Shown one piece after another: positions 1 to 6,426 of a DNA stretch of 11,154 bases. Each line of letters begins with the position of its first letter. Position 1 is the first letter of the stretch. The DNA comes from Burkholderiaceae bacterium. Lineage in GTDB: Bacteria; Pseudomonadota; Gammaproteobacteria; Burkholderiales; Burkholderiaceae_D. The translations under genes were made by a program, and so were the position numbers. The stretch covers positions 1 to 11,154 of the forward strand of contig JACMLV010000006.1 in NCBI GenBank assembly GCA_014379395.1, read 5' to 3'. Under the pieces are notes generated by a model, which was given only the letters and a program-made list of their open reading frames with translations, was not told the origin of the DNA and did no database searches.

Positions 1-2
1 CC

Positions 3-1685
3 TACACCTTCCTGCGCAACCTTGAACACCGCCTGCAGTACGTGGAGGATGCGCAGACCCACACGGTGCCGTCCGGCGAGGCCGAGCGCGCCGTGATCGC
101 GGCCATGATGGGCATGCCGGACGCGGCCACCCTGCTCAAGGAGCTCGATGGCCATCGCCAGTTCGTGGCTGCGCAGTTCGACCGGATCTTCAGCGACAAG
201 AGCGCCGACAAGGACAAGGATGAGGCGGCGGCGAGCGCCGACTTCGACGCCGACAACAGCAAGGCGCTCGAAGCGCGGCTGGCCACCCTCGGCTTTGACG
301 ATGCACCAGCCGCCAGCGCGCGCCTGCTGGCCACGTTGCAAAGCCCGCGCCTGCAGGCGATGCAGGACGCCAGCCGCCAGCGCCTCGAGGCCCTGGTCCA
401 CAACGCCCTGCCCCTGATCGCCGCCGACACGCGCGCGGGCGGCGCCGGCCAGCTGGCCACGCTCGGCCGCCTGCTCGATTTCCTGGAGGCGATCGCGCGC
501 CGCTCGGCCTACCTGTCGCTGCTGACCGAATATCCGCCGACCCTCGAGCGGGTGGTGTCGATGATGAGCGCGAGCGGCTGGGCGGCGACCTTCCTGACCC
601 GCCATCCGATCCTGCTCGACGAGTTGCTGGATGAGCGCATGCGCACCGCGCTGCCCGACATGGCGGCGCTGGCGCTTGAGCTGCGCGCCCAGCTCGACGG
701 CGCCGACGGCGACACCGAGCGCCAGATGGACCTGCTGCGCGAAGCGCACCACGCCCAGCTGTTCCACTGGCTGGCGCAGGACCTGGCCGGCGACCTGACG
801 GTGGAGAAACTGGCCGACCACCTGTCGCAGCTGGCCGACGTGATCGTCGCCGCCACCGTCCAGGCGGCCTGGCGCACGCTGCCCAAGCGGCACCAGGAGA
901 CGCCGAACTTCGCCGTCATCGCGTACGGCAAGCTGGGCGGCAAGGAGCTCGGCTACGTGTCCGACCTCGACGTGGTGTTCCTCTACAACGACGACAACCC
1001 GGAGGCGCCGGCGCTGTACGCCAAGCTGGCGCAGCGCTTCATCACCTGGATGACGGCGCACACCTCGGCCGGCATCCTGTTCGACGTCGACATCGCGCTG
1101 CGCCCGGACGGCGCCTCCGGCATGCTGGTGTCGAGCGTGCAATCGTTCGAGCGCTACCAGAACAGCTCGGCCTGGGTGTGGGAGCACCAGGCGCTGACGC
1201 GGGCGCGTTTTTGCGCCGGCGACGCCGCCATCGGCGCGCGCTTCGAGCAGATCCGCGAGCAGGTGCTGCGGCGCGAACGCGCCGACGACGGCGAATTGAA
1301 GCGCGAGGTGCCGGCGATGCGCCAGAAGATGCGCGAGGCGCACAAGGCGCGCCCGCCGCTGTTCGACTTGAAGCAGGACGCCGGCGGCATGATCGACATC
1401 GAGTTCATGGTGCAATACCTGGTGCTGCAACACGCGGCGCGCTATCCGCAGCTGACGGCCAACAGCGGCAACATCGCGCTGCTGCGCCTGTGCGGCGAGC
1501 TGGGCCTGATCGACGCCGAACTGGCGGCCCTGGTCGGCGACGCCTACCGCGCGCTGCGCAAGCTGCAGCACCGGATGCGCCTGCAGGGCCAGGACCTGGC
1601 GCGGGTCGAACCGGCCGAGGTCGAGCCGCACGCCGGCCACGTGCGCCGGCTGTGGCAGGCGATCTTCGGTCAAAACGTGGCTTAA
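3..1685 (+). CDS. glnE: Bifunctional glutamine synthetase adenylyltransferase/adenylyl-removase, C-terminal part
   Basis: This gene is cut by the left edge; the frame is open from base 3 and gives 560 residues before the TAA. GlnE adenylylates glutamine synthetase (GlnA) to switch it off and removes the AMP to switch it on, responding to PII and glutamine in the cytoplasm. The first residues (FLRNLEHRLQY) match the end of the N-terminal adenylyl-removase domain. The C-terminal adenylyltransferase nucleotidyltransferase core is visible as YGKLGGKELGY followed by the SDLD aspartates near 963-971, a second acidic cluster DVDIALRPDG near 1083-1110, and the conserved GGMIDIEFMVQY near 1384-1420. 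E. coli GlnE is about 946 residues, so roughly 380 are missing upstream. A Lys/Asp/Ala-rich stretch (about 192-260) looks like a flexible linker. No T-rich terminator follows the stop. Identification is very secure. Confidence 0.97.
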   Translation, partial: YTFLRNLEHRLQYVEDAQTHTVPSGEAERAVIAAMMGMPDAATLLKELDGHRQFVAAQFDRIFSDKSADKDKDEAAASADFDADNSKALEARLATLGFDDAPAASARLLATLQSPRLQAMQDASRQRLEALVHNALPLIAADTRAGGAGQLATLGRLLDFLEAIARRSAYLSLLTEYPPTLERVVSMMSASGWAATFLTRHPILLDELLDERMRTALPDMAALALELRAQLDGADGDTERQMDLLREAHHAQLFHWLAQDLAGDLTVEKLADHLSQLADVIVAATVQAAWRTLPKRHQETPNFAVIAYGKLGGKELGYVSDLDVVFLYNDDNPEAPALYAKLAQRFITWMTAHTSAGILFDVDIALRPDGASGMLVSSVQSFERYQNSSAWVWEHQALTRARFCAGDAAIGARFEQIREQVLRRERADDGELKREVPAMRQKMREAHKARPPLFDLKQDAGGMIDIEFMVQYLVLQHAARYPQLTANSGNIALLRLCGELGLIDAELAALVGDAYRALRKLQHRMRLQGQDLARVEPAEVEPHAGHVRRLWQAIFGQNVA

Positions 1686-1730
1686 TCACTCAAATTCAGC
1701 CAAATTTAGCGCAACGATCATCATTGCCTG

Positions 1731-1759
1731 TATTATTGTCCGATACCAACAAAATAATA
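1731..1759. promoter_or_regulatory. AT-rich inverted repeat upstream of the DUF1275 gene
   Basis: Arms TATTATT (1731-1737) and AATAATA (1753-1759) are separated by 15 bases. They form an AT-rich island in the otherwise GC-rich 125-bp space between glnE and the DUF1275 gene. This is the likeliest place for a promoter or operator of the downstream gene, because the -10-like TAATAC at 1755-1760 lies in the right arm. No -35 box with normal spacing is evident, so the promoter role is a guess. Confidence 0.3.
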
Positions 1760-1810
1760 CGGGCGCCGCGCCAGCCGGCAGAGACACGGCGGCCGGCGCC
1801 GGCGTTTGCC

Positions 1811-2572
1811 ATGCCGATCCAATATCTGTCCCATCTGAGCGCCACCAAACGCAGCAGCCAGTCCGACCGCCACCTGGGCGGCACGCTGGCCTTCGTCGCC
1901 GGCGCCGTCAACGCCGGCGGTTTTCTGGCCATCGGCGGCTACACCTCGCACATGACCGGCATCGTCTCCAGCATGGCCGACGAGCTGGCGCTGGGCAACG
2001 TCAAGGTGGCGCTGGCGGCACTGGCGGCCTGGACCGCCTTTCTGTGCGGGGCGGCCAGCACCGCGCTATTGATCAACTGGGCGCGGCGGCACCGCTTCCG
2101 CAGCCAGTACGCGCTCAGCCTGATGCTCGAGGCGCTGCTGCTGCTCGTGTTCGGGGTGGCCGGCACCTACCTGGCCACGCTGCACGACATGCTGGCGCCG
2201 GTGACGATCTTGCTGCTGTGTTACATCATGGGCCTGCAAAACGCCATCATCACCAAGGCCTCCGGCGCGGTGATCCGCACCACCCACGTGACCGGGCTGT
2301 CGACCGACATCGGCATCGAGCTCGGCAAGCTGTTCTACTACAACCGCCAGGCCATGCCCGACATGGCCGTGCGCGCCAACCGCGTCAAGCTCAAGCTGCA
2401 CGCGCTGCTGATCGGCTGCTTCTTCATCGGCGGCGTCTCGGGCGCCTACGGCTACAAGCTGATCGGGTTTTCGGCCTCGATCCTGCCGGCGCTGCTGCTG
2501 GCGCTGCTGGCCGCCGGCCCGATCCTGCACGACATGCGCCTGCGCTGGCGCCATTACCGCTATCACATGTGA
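1811..2572 (+). CDS. DUF1275 (YoaK-type) integral membrane protein
   Basis: A 253-residue protein with about six hydrophobic segments (roughly residues 24-42, 65-87, 101-123, 126-145, 195-215 and 218-238), so it lies in the inner membrane. The DUF1275/YoaK signatures are present: a glycine-rich first helix ending in GGYTSHMTG (42-50), and GLQNAIITKASG followed by RTTHVTGLSTDIG (141-168). The family's molecular function is not established, and a transport role is only speculation. The ATG at 1811 starts the protein about 23 residues before the first helix, as in relatives. No Shine-Dalgarno sequence precedes it; the space just upstream is a GC palindrome (GCCGGCGCCGGC, 1792-1803). Longer in-frame readings run into glnE out of frame and are not credible. 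The gene is 125 bp downstream of glnE on the same strand and converges on the HD-GYP gene. Confidence 0.88.
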   Translation: MPIQYLSHLSATKRSSQSDRHLGGTLAFVAGAVNAGGFLAIGGYTSHMTGIVSSMADELALGNVKVALAALAAWTAFLCGAASTALLINWARRHRFRSQYALSLMLEALLLLVFGVAGTYLATLHDMLAPVTILLLCYIMGLQNAIITKASGAVIRTTHVTGLSTDIGIELGKLFYYNRQAMPDMAVRANRVKLKLHALLIGCFFIGGVSGAYGYKLIGFSASILPALLLALLAAGPILHDMRLRWRHYRYHM

Positions 2573-2581
2573 GGCGCATGC

Positions 2582-2600
2582 GAGGCGGCCCGGCCGCCTC
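2582..2600. terminator. Perfect GC palindrome between convergent genes, possible bidirectional terminator
   Basis: The bases GAGGCGGCC-C-GGCCGCCTC form a perfect 19-base palindrome, able to fold into a very stable hairpin of 7 to 8 base pairs. It sits in the 26 bp between the DUF1275 stop (2572) and the HD-GYP stop (2599-2601), and its right arm includes two bases of the HD-GYP stop codon. Neither side has a T-tract, so it is not a textbook intrinsic terminator. The position between converging genes still makes a termination or RNA 3'-end role plausible. Confidence 0.45.
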
Positions 2601-3972
2601 AGCCCGGCAAACGCGCCAGCGCGCGCTTGAGCGCGTCGAAGCAGCTGGCGTCGATCGCGCTGCCGACCGTCTCGGCCATCATCTCCAGCGTGCGCGGAAT
2701 CGGAATGGCGCCGCGGTAGGGCCGCTCGGCCGTGATGGCGTCGAAAATATCGGCGGTGGTGATGATCCGCGTTTCGTAGCTGATCGCCGGCGCCGTCAAG
2801 CCGCGCGGATAACCGCCGCCGTCGAGCCTTTCGTGGTGCGCGCCGGCGATGCGCGCCAGCTCGCCCAGCGCGCCGATGCGCGAGAGGATGGTTTCCGTAT
2901 AGGTCGCGTGCAGCTTGACCGCCGCCCATTCCTCGTCGTCGAGCTTGCCGGCCTTGTCGAGCACGCTGTTACTGACGCCCAGCTTGCCCACGTCGTGCAG
3001 CAGCGCGGCGCGCTTGAGCCAGCGCCGCCGCGGGGCCGACAGGCCCAGCGTTTCGGCGATCATGTCGGCGTACAGCGCGACCCGCGCGCTGTGCCCGCTG
3101 GTGTACGGGCTCTTCGAATCGACCACCTGGCCGAAGGCGGCGGCGATGTCGTCCAGATAATCCTCGTCGAGCGGCACCTCGTGGCCTGGCGGCTCGAGCG
3201 CGCGCACCGCCGCGTCGATCTCGGGCGAACCCAAGGTGGCCCAGAACGCCGGCGCCAGCGCGACCCGCTCGAACGCTTGCACCAGGCGCGGATCGAACCA
3301 GTGCGCGTCGCGCAGGCGCACCTCGGCCAGCGCCGCCGACTGCCCGCCGGCGGTGTGGAACACGTCGATCACCTGGGCCAGCAGGGCGATGCGCGCATAC
3401 ACGGGAATCGCCGCGCCGGCCAGCCGGTCCGGCCTGCCCTCGCCGTTGTAGTGCTCGTCGAGGCTGTAGATGCCGGCCGCCACGCCGCTGGAGAAGCGCA
3501 GCAGCCGCGCGATCTCGGCGCCGCGCTGGCAGCGGGTGGCGATCAGGTCGTGCGCGATCCGCTCGCCGTCGCGCATGATCGTCAGCACGCTGCGAAAGCG
3601 CTCGGCCAGGCCGGCTTTCAGCCCCGTGTGCTTGAGGACGAACGACAGCACCTGCGGCAGGCTGTCGCCGACGCTTTTGAAGTCGCGCTTGAAACTCAGG
3701 TCGTCGGTCAGGTACAGCTCGCAGATCCGCGCCGCGTTGCTGCTGCAGCCGAGGTCCTTGAGCAGCAGCGTGTAGTACAGCTCCCACAACTGGTCGTCGG
3801 GCAAGCCGATCTCGCGCCCGATGTGCATGCCGATCCAGCAGCAGCGCACGCAATGCCCGGCCGGCTGGCCCTCGGTGATGTCGAGCGCGTGGCTGAGCGC
3901 GCCGATCAACTCCGACAACTTCAGGACGGCGGCGGGCGGAAGCAGTTCCAGGGTCTGGTCGGACGTCTGCAT
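2599..3972 (-). CDS. HD-GYP domain protein, probable cyclic-di-GMP phosphodiesterase with a degenerate N-terminal HD lobe
   Basis: A 457-residue soluble protein. The C-terminal half (about 275-440) is a full HD-GYP domain: SGHSARVA (His294), LLHDVGKLGVSN (His326/Asp327, Lys330), His355, HHERLDGGGYPRGL (379-392), and TADIFDAITAERPYR. HD-GYP enzymes hydrolyse cyclic-di-GMP (some also cGAMP) using a di- or tri-metal centre, so this half should be active. The N-terminal half (about 15-215) looks like a second, decayed copy. It has GHCVR (His40), LLKDLGCS (72-77) where HD has become KD, and EHYNGEGRPDRLAGAAIPVYARI (read as 173-195), where GYP has become GRP. That lobe is likely structural or regulatory. 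The ATG at 3972 is preferred over a 48-residue extension to 4116, which has no family resemblance; the ribosome site is weak (purine-rich AAAAGAAA). The gene is divergent from the Crp/Fnr gene. Confidence 0.9.
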   Translation of the reverse strand: MQTSDQTLELLPPAAVLKLSELIGALSHALDITEGQPAGHCVRCCWIGMHIGREIGLPDDQLWELYYTLLLKDLGCSSNAARICELYLTDDLSFKRDFKSVGDSLPQVLSFVLKHTGLKAGLAERFRSVLTIMRDGERIAHDLIATRCQRGAEIARLLRFSSGVAAGIYSLDEHYNGEGRPDRLAGAAIPVYARIALLAQVIDVFHTAGGQSAALAEVRLRDAHWFDPRLVQAFERVALAPAFWATLGSPEIDAAVRALEPPGHEVPLDEDYLDDIAAAFGQVVDSKSPYTSGHSARVALYADMIAETLGLSAPRRRWLKRAALLHDVGKLGVSNSVLDKAGKLDDEEWAAVKLHATYTETILSRIGALGELARIAGAHHERLDGGGYPRGLTAPAISYETRIITTADIFDAITAERPYRGAIPIPRTLEMMAETVGSAIDASCFDALKRALARLPG

Positions 3973-4077
3973 GGTCGGGACATTTCTTTTGGGGAATTGC
4001 GCTGAGTGTACCTGAGCAATTAAGAAGCGGTGCGACGAGCGGGCCGGCGCCAAGTTCGTCGCCGCCCGGACACTGGC

Positions 4078-4091
4078 AACTTTAAAAAGTT
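4078..4091. promoter_or_regulatory. Palindrome AACTTT-AA-AAAGTT, possible operator
   Basis: Six-base perfect arms separated by two bases form a compact AT-rich dyad in the middle of the divergent HD-GYP/Crp-Fnr control region, about 105 bp upstream of the HD-GYP start. Size and symmetry fit a dimeric regulator's site, but it does not match the Fnr (TTGAT-N4-ATCAA) or Crp (TGTGA-N6-TCACA) consensus. Chance occurrence is possible. Confidence 0.25.
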
Positions 4092-4123
4092 CGCGGGCGG
4101 CAAGAAAATATGGCACACTTGAA

Positions 4124-4183
4124 GCGTTGCTCCCGTGGCGGCCACCCTATCAACGTGGTTGACTCACCTCCCTGCGGGAACGC
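4124..4183. ncRNA. Candidate structured RNA or leader element (unassigned)
   Basis: Three nested helices can be drawn. An outer stem pairs GCGTT (4124-4128) and CCCG (4132-4135) with CGGG (4175-4178) and AACGC (4179-4183), leaving a three-base bulge GCT. Inside are GTGG-CGG-CCAC (4135-4145, sharing one base with the outer stem) and TCAAC-GTG-GTTGA (4150-4162). On the plus strand the outer stem is followed by CCCC and TTTT, loosely like an intrinsic terminator or attenuator, about 155 bases before the Crp/Fnr start. I recognise no riboswitch or sRNA family: the cyclic-di-GMP-I, TPP, FMN and cobalamin core motifs are absent. Strand is uncertain because the fold works on both. It may be a leader, a small RNA, or a chance fold. 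Confidence 0.3.
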
Positions 4184-4338
4184 CCCCTTTTGATCGCGCC
4201 AGGCGAACCGTCCGGCGTCGAATGCAATGCCCGGCCCGCTTGCCGGCGTTGACGATTTAGTGAAATTTTCTTCAACGTACTCGGCCTCCAAATTCTTAGT
4301 GTTTGCAATGGTGATACAAAATTTTCAGGAATGACGCG

Positions 4339-5001
4339 ATGCTTAGTCTAAAAACAACCATTTCAAATACTTCATTGTTCGGCATGCTGAGCGACGCCCA
4401 GCTCGACCAGATCGCCGCCGCCAGCAGCATGACCAGCGTGATGGCCGACACCAACGTCATCAACCACGGCGACGCCCCCAGCGGCGTGTTCTGGCTGATT
4501 CGCGGGCAGGTGAAAATCGCCGTCAATGTCAATAACGGCAATGAAAAGGTGATTGAGATCCTCGGCAAGGAAACCTGCTTCGGCTTGGGTGAAATGCTGT
4601 TGGGCCAGGAACACCTCGCCTTCGTCACCGCCACCACCGATTCGATGGTCTTGCACACCAAGCGCGAGACGGTGTTGCAGGTCGCGGAAGCCAATCCGCA
4701 GTTCGCGCGCGAAATCATGACCTGCGTCGGGCGCCAGTTTTGCGGCCTGATGCGCGACATCGACGGCTATTCGAAATCGGCCAAGCAGCGCCTGGCCGCA
4801 TACCTGCTCAGGCAAAGCCGGCGCGAAACCAGCGTCGACATCCGCCTGGTCGCCAACAAGGGCTTGATCGCGTCAAGGCTCAGCCTGACCCGCGAGACGC
4901 TGTCGCGCCTGTTTCAGGATTTCTCCAAGGCCGGCCTGATCGCCGTTTCCGGCCGACACATCAAAATCCTCGACCATGAGCGCCTGGCCCTGGAGTGCTA
5001 G
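4339..5001 (+). CDS. Crp/Fnr-family transcriptional regulator with non-canonical effector pocket
   Basis: A 220-residue regulator of family-typical length. Residues about 13-115 form the cyclic-nucleotide-binding-like beta roll (SLFGMLSDAQLDQI; GVFWLIRGQVKI; GLGEMLLGQ). A dimerisation helix spans about 118-145. The winged helix-turn-helix lies at about 165-212, with recognition region LIASRLSLTRETLSRLFQDF. Compared with E. coli Crp, Gly-Glu of the phosphate-binding cassette are kept (Gly84, Glu85), but the Arg-Ser that grips the cAMP phosphate is His92-Leu93. The N-terminal cysteine cluster of Fnr is absent; the cysteines are at 80, 129, 135 and 220. So it is probably neither a cAMP nor an iron-sulfur sensor; a Dnr-like (NO/haem) or redox role is one option. 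The start at 4339 has AGGAA 7 bases upstream. It is divergent from the HD-GYP gene, and its stop touches the 5001-5161 repeat. Confidence 0.9.
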   Translation: MLSLKTTISNTSLFGMLSDAQLDQIAAASSMTSVMADTNVINHGDAPSGVFWLIRGQVKIAVNVNNGNEKVIEILGKETCFGLGEMLLGQEHLAFVTATTDSMVLHTKRETVLQVAEANPQFAREIMTCVGRQFCGLMRDIDGYSKSAKQRLAAYLLRQSRRETSVDIRLVANKGLIASRLSLTRETLSRLFQDFSKAGLIAVSGRHIKILDHERLALEC

Positions 5002-5161
5002 GAGGCTGTCGGACTGAGGGAGTCGAAGCGAAAAAATAGCTGGGCGAGGCCAGATTTTGACGGTTTCGCAGTGCCAATAGCGAGCTATTGGCCCAGAAAA
5101 CGGCGAAATATGGACCGTCCAGGTATTTTTGCAGCCGACGAGCCTCAGTCCGACAGGCTCC
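5001..5161. repeat. 161-bp MITE-like or REP-like element with 19-bp terminal inverted repeats
   Basis: The terminal arms GGAGGCTGTCGGACTGAGG (5001-5019) and CCTCAGTCCGACAGGCTCC (5143-5161) are reverse complements with one mismatch. Inside, the symmetry continues in order: AAAAATA (5032-5038) with TATTTTT (5124-5130), GACGGT (5059-5064) with ACCGTC (5114-5119), TTTCGC (5064-5069) with GCGAAA (5103-5108), and a central hairpin GCCAATAG-CGAG-CTATTGGC (5073-5092). The whole segment can fold into one long cruciform. It holds no ORF and begins on the last base of the Crp/Fnr stop codon. It is probably a dispersed non-autonomous repeat that may also act as an RNA 3' end. No clear target-site duplication is visible. 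Confidence 0.75.
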
Positions 5162-5208
5162 TCGTGGCCCGTCCGATCAGCGACCCTAATCGCTGCTTGG
5201 TGCGGACG

Positions 5209-5237
5209 AAAAAAAACGCCCCGAAGGGCGTTTTTTT
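5209..5237 (-). terminator. Intrinsic terminator of gap (bidirectional)
   Basis: The stem CGCCC (5217-5221) and GGGCG (5226-5230) encloses a four-base loop, with eight A before it and seven T after it. Read on the minus strand, the loop is the stable TTCG and the stem is followed by eight T, 18 bp beyond the gap stop codon. The T-run on the plus strand means it can also stop transcripts arriving from the Crp/Fnr gene. It is a textbook Rho-independent terminator. The bases from 5162 to 5208 hold nothing I can recognise. Confidence 0.93.
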
Positions 5238-5254
5238 GATTCAAGCGACTGAGA

Positions 5255-6268
5255 TTACTTGGCGGTCATCAGGGCCACGGTGGTGTCCAGCATACGGTTC
5301 GAGAAACCCCACTCGTTGTCGTACCACGACGTCACTTTGACCAGGCGGCCCGAGACCTTGGTCAGGGTCGAATCGAAGTTCGACGAGGCCGGGTTGTGGT
5401 TGAAGTCGATCGACACCAGCGGCTCGGTCTGGTAGGTCAGCACGCCAGCCAGCGGGCCTTCGGCGGCCGCTTTTTGCATCAGGGCGTTGACTTCCTCGAC
5501 CGTCGTGTCGCGCTTGGCGATGAAGGTCAGGTCGACCAACGAAACGTTGATGGTCGGCACGCGCACGGCGAAGCCATCCAGTTTGCCGTTCAATTCCGGC
5601 AGCACCAGGCCGACCGCGGCGGCGGCGCCGGTCTTGGTCGGGATCATGCTCATCGTGGCCGAACGGGCGCGGCGCAGGTCTTCATGCATCACGTCGCTCA
5701 GGACTTGATCGTTGGTGTAGGCGTGCACGGTGGTCATCAGGCCGGTTTCCAGGCCGATCGCGTCGTTCAGCGGCTTGACCAGCGGGGCCAGGCAGTTGGT
5801 GGTGCACGATGCGTTCGAGATGACGGTGTCGGTCGACTTGAGCACGCCCTGGTTCACGCCGAACACGACGGTCGCGTCGACGTCCTTGCCGCCCGGTGCC
5901 GAGATGATGACTTTCTTGGCGCCGCCCTTCAGGTGGGCCGAAGCCTTTTCCTTGGTGGTGAAAAAGCCGGTGCACTCGAGCACCACGTCCACGCCCAGCT
6001 CGCCCCAAGGGATGTCGGCCGGATTGCGCTGCGCGAACACGCGGATCGGATCGCCGTTGACGATCATGTTGTCGCCTTCGACCGTCACGGTGCCGGGGAA
6101 CTTGCCGTGCGCGGTGTCGTAACGGGTCAGGTGCGCGTTCGACTTGGCGTCGCCCAGGTCGTTGATGGCGACGATCTGGATGTCTTGTTTCTTGCCGCCT
6201 TCATAGAACGCGCGCAGGATATTGCGGCCGATGCGGCCATAACCGTTGATTGCAACTTTGATCGTCAT
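5255..6268 (-). CDS. gap: Glyceraldehyde-3-phosphate dehydrogenase, type I
   Basis: A 337-residue cytoplasmic glycolytic enzyme that converts glyceraldehyde-3-phosphate, phosphate and NAD+ to 1,3-bisphosphoglycerate. The N-terminal NAD fold shows INGYGRIGRNILRA (7-20) and AINDLGD (34-40, with Asp37 suited to NAD). The catalytic segment is SNASCTTNCLAPL (151-163) with nucleophile Cys155, and the base is His182 (TTVHAYTNDQ). The S-loop RRARSATMSMIPTKTGAAAA and the C-terminal WYDNEWGFSNRM (315-326) are typical. The S-loop favours GAPDH over erythrose-4-phosphate dehydrogenase (Epd). The start at 6268 has AGGAG (complement of 6276-6280) 7 bases upstream. It lies 157 bp downstream of tkt on the same strand and is followed by a strong terminator, so pgk is not co-transcribed here. 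Confidence 0.97.
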   Translation of the reverse strand: MTIKVAINGYGRIGRNILRAFYEGGKKQDIQIVAINDLGDAKSNAHLTRYDTAHGKFPGTVTVEGDNMIVNGDPIRVFAQRNPADIPWGELGVDVVLECTGFFTTKEKASAHLKGGAKKVIISAPGGKDVDATVVFGVNQGVLKSTDTVISNASCTTNCLAPLVKPLNDAIGLETGLMTTVHAYTNDQVLSDVMHEDLRRARSATMSMIPTKTGAAAAVGLVLPELNGKLDGFAVRVPTINVSLVDLTFIAKRDTTVEEVNALMQKAAAEGPLAGVLTYQTEPLVSIDFNHNPASSNFDSTLTKVSGRLVKVTSWYDNEWGFSNRMLDTTVALMTAK

Positions 6269-6346
6269 TACTTGGCTCCTGATTGAAAAAATAAGGTGTT
6301 AGCAGCTAAAAGGGGTGTCTATGGGTGTGGCCGGACTCGGCAGGTC

Positions 6347-6426
6347 GGGTGGACACGTTTTGTGCCCACGCGGAAGCTTGCACCGCGTGGGCACGAAAAC
6401 GGTGCCAACGGTGGCGCCGCCCACCC
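6347..6426. repeat. Large intercistronic hairpin/repeat between tkt and gap
   Basis: The core is a perfect 12-bp stem, GTGCCCACGCGG (6362-6373) with CCGCGTGGGCAC (6383-6394), around a nine-base loop containing AAGCTT. It extends outward through CGTTTT (6356-6361) and AAAACG (6396-6401) with a one-base bulge, and further out GGGTGG (6347-6352) can pair with CCACCC (6421-6426). The outer right arm reaches the tkt stop codon (6426-6428). Neither strand has a T-tract after the stem, so it is probably not an intrinsic terminator. It may be a dispersed repeat, or an RNA element that protects or processes the tkt-gap transcript. Confidence 0.65.

Larger units (their letters stand above)
3973..4338. 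promoter_or_regulatory. Divergent control region between the HD-GYP and Crp/Fnr genes
   Basis: These 366 bases contain no credible gene; the short ORFs crossing it resemble nothing and have no ribosome site. It must hold the promoters of both flanking genes. AT-rich patches lie near 3981-4025, 4078-4115 and 4258-4330. Close to the regulator gene, TTCTTA (4293-4298) and TACAAA (4315-4320), 16 bases apart, form a weak promoter-like pair. The sequence from 4302 to 4320 begins TTTG and ends CAAA, a loose dyad that could be a binding site. A good ribosome site, AGGAA at 4327-4331, lies 7 bases before the regulator ATG. The palindrome and folded segment inside are listed separately. Confidence 0.5.

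Noticed and set aside
2044..4005. Very long plus-strand open frame (653 codons) running across the DUF1275 and HD-GYP genes
   Set aside because: It is a shadow frame. Its translation is Arg/Ala/Gln/His-rich with no family motif, and it lies over two well-supported genes in other frames; such long frames are common in high-GC DNA.
3973..4116. 48-residue N-terminal extension of the HD-GYP protein
   Set aside because: It has no domain or signal-peptide character and runs through the intergenic AT-rich region; the ATG at 3972 suffices.
4124..4183. Cyclic-di-GMP riboswitch or tRNA
   Set aside because: The neighbouring HD-GYP gene made this tempting, but the conserved core words of the cyclic-di-GMP-I riboswitch are missing, and there is no T-arm consensus or cloverleaf for a tRNA.
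6356..6401. Intrinsic terminator of tkt
   Set aside because: The stem is strong but both strands are followed by A-rich rather than T-rich sequence, so it was listed as a hairpin/repeat instead.
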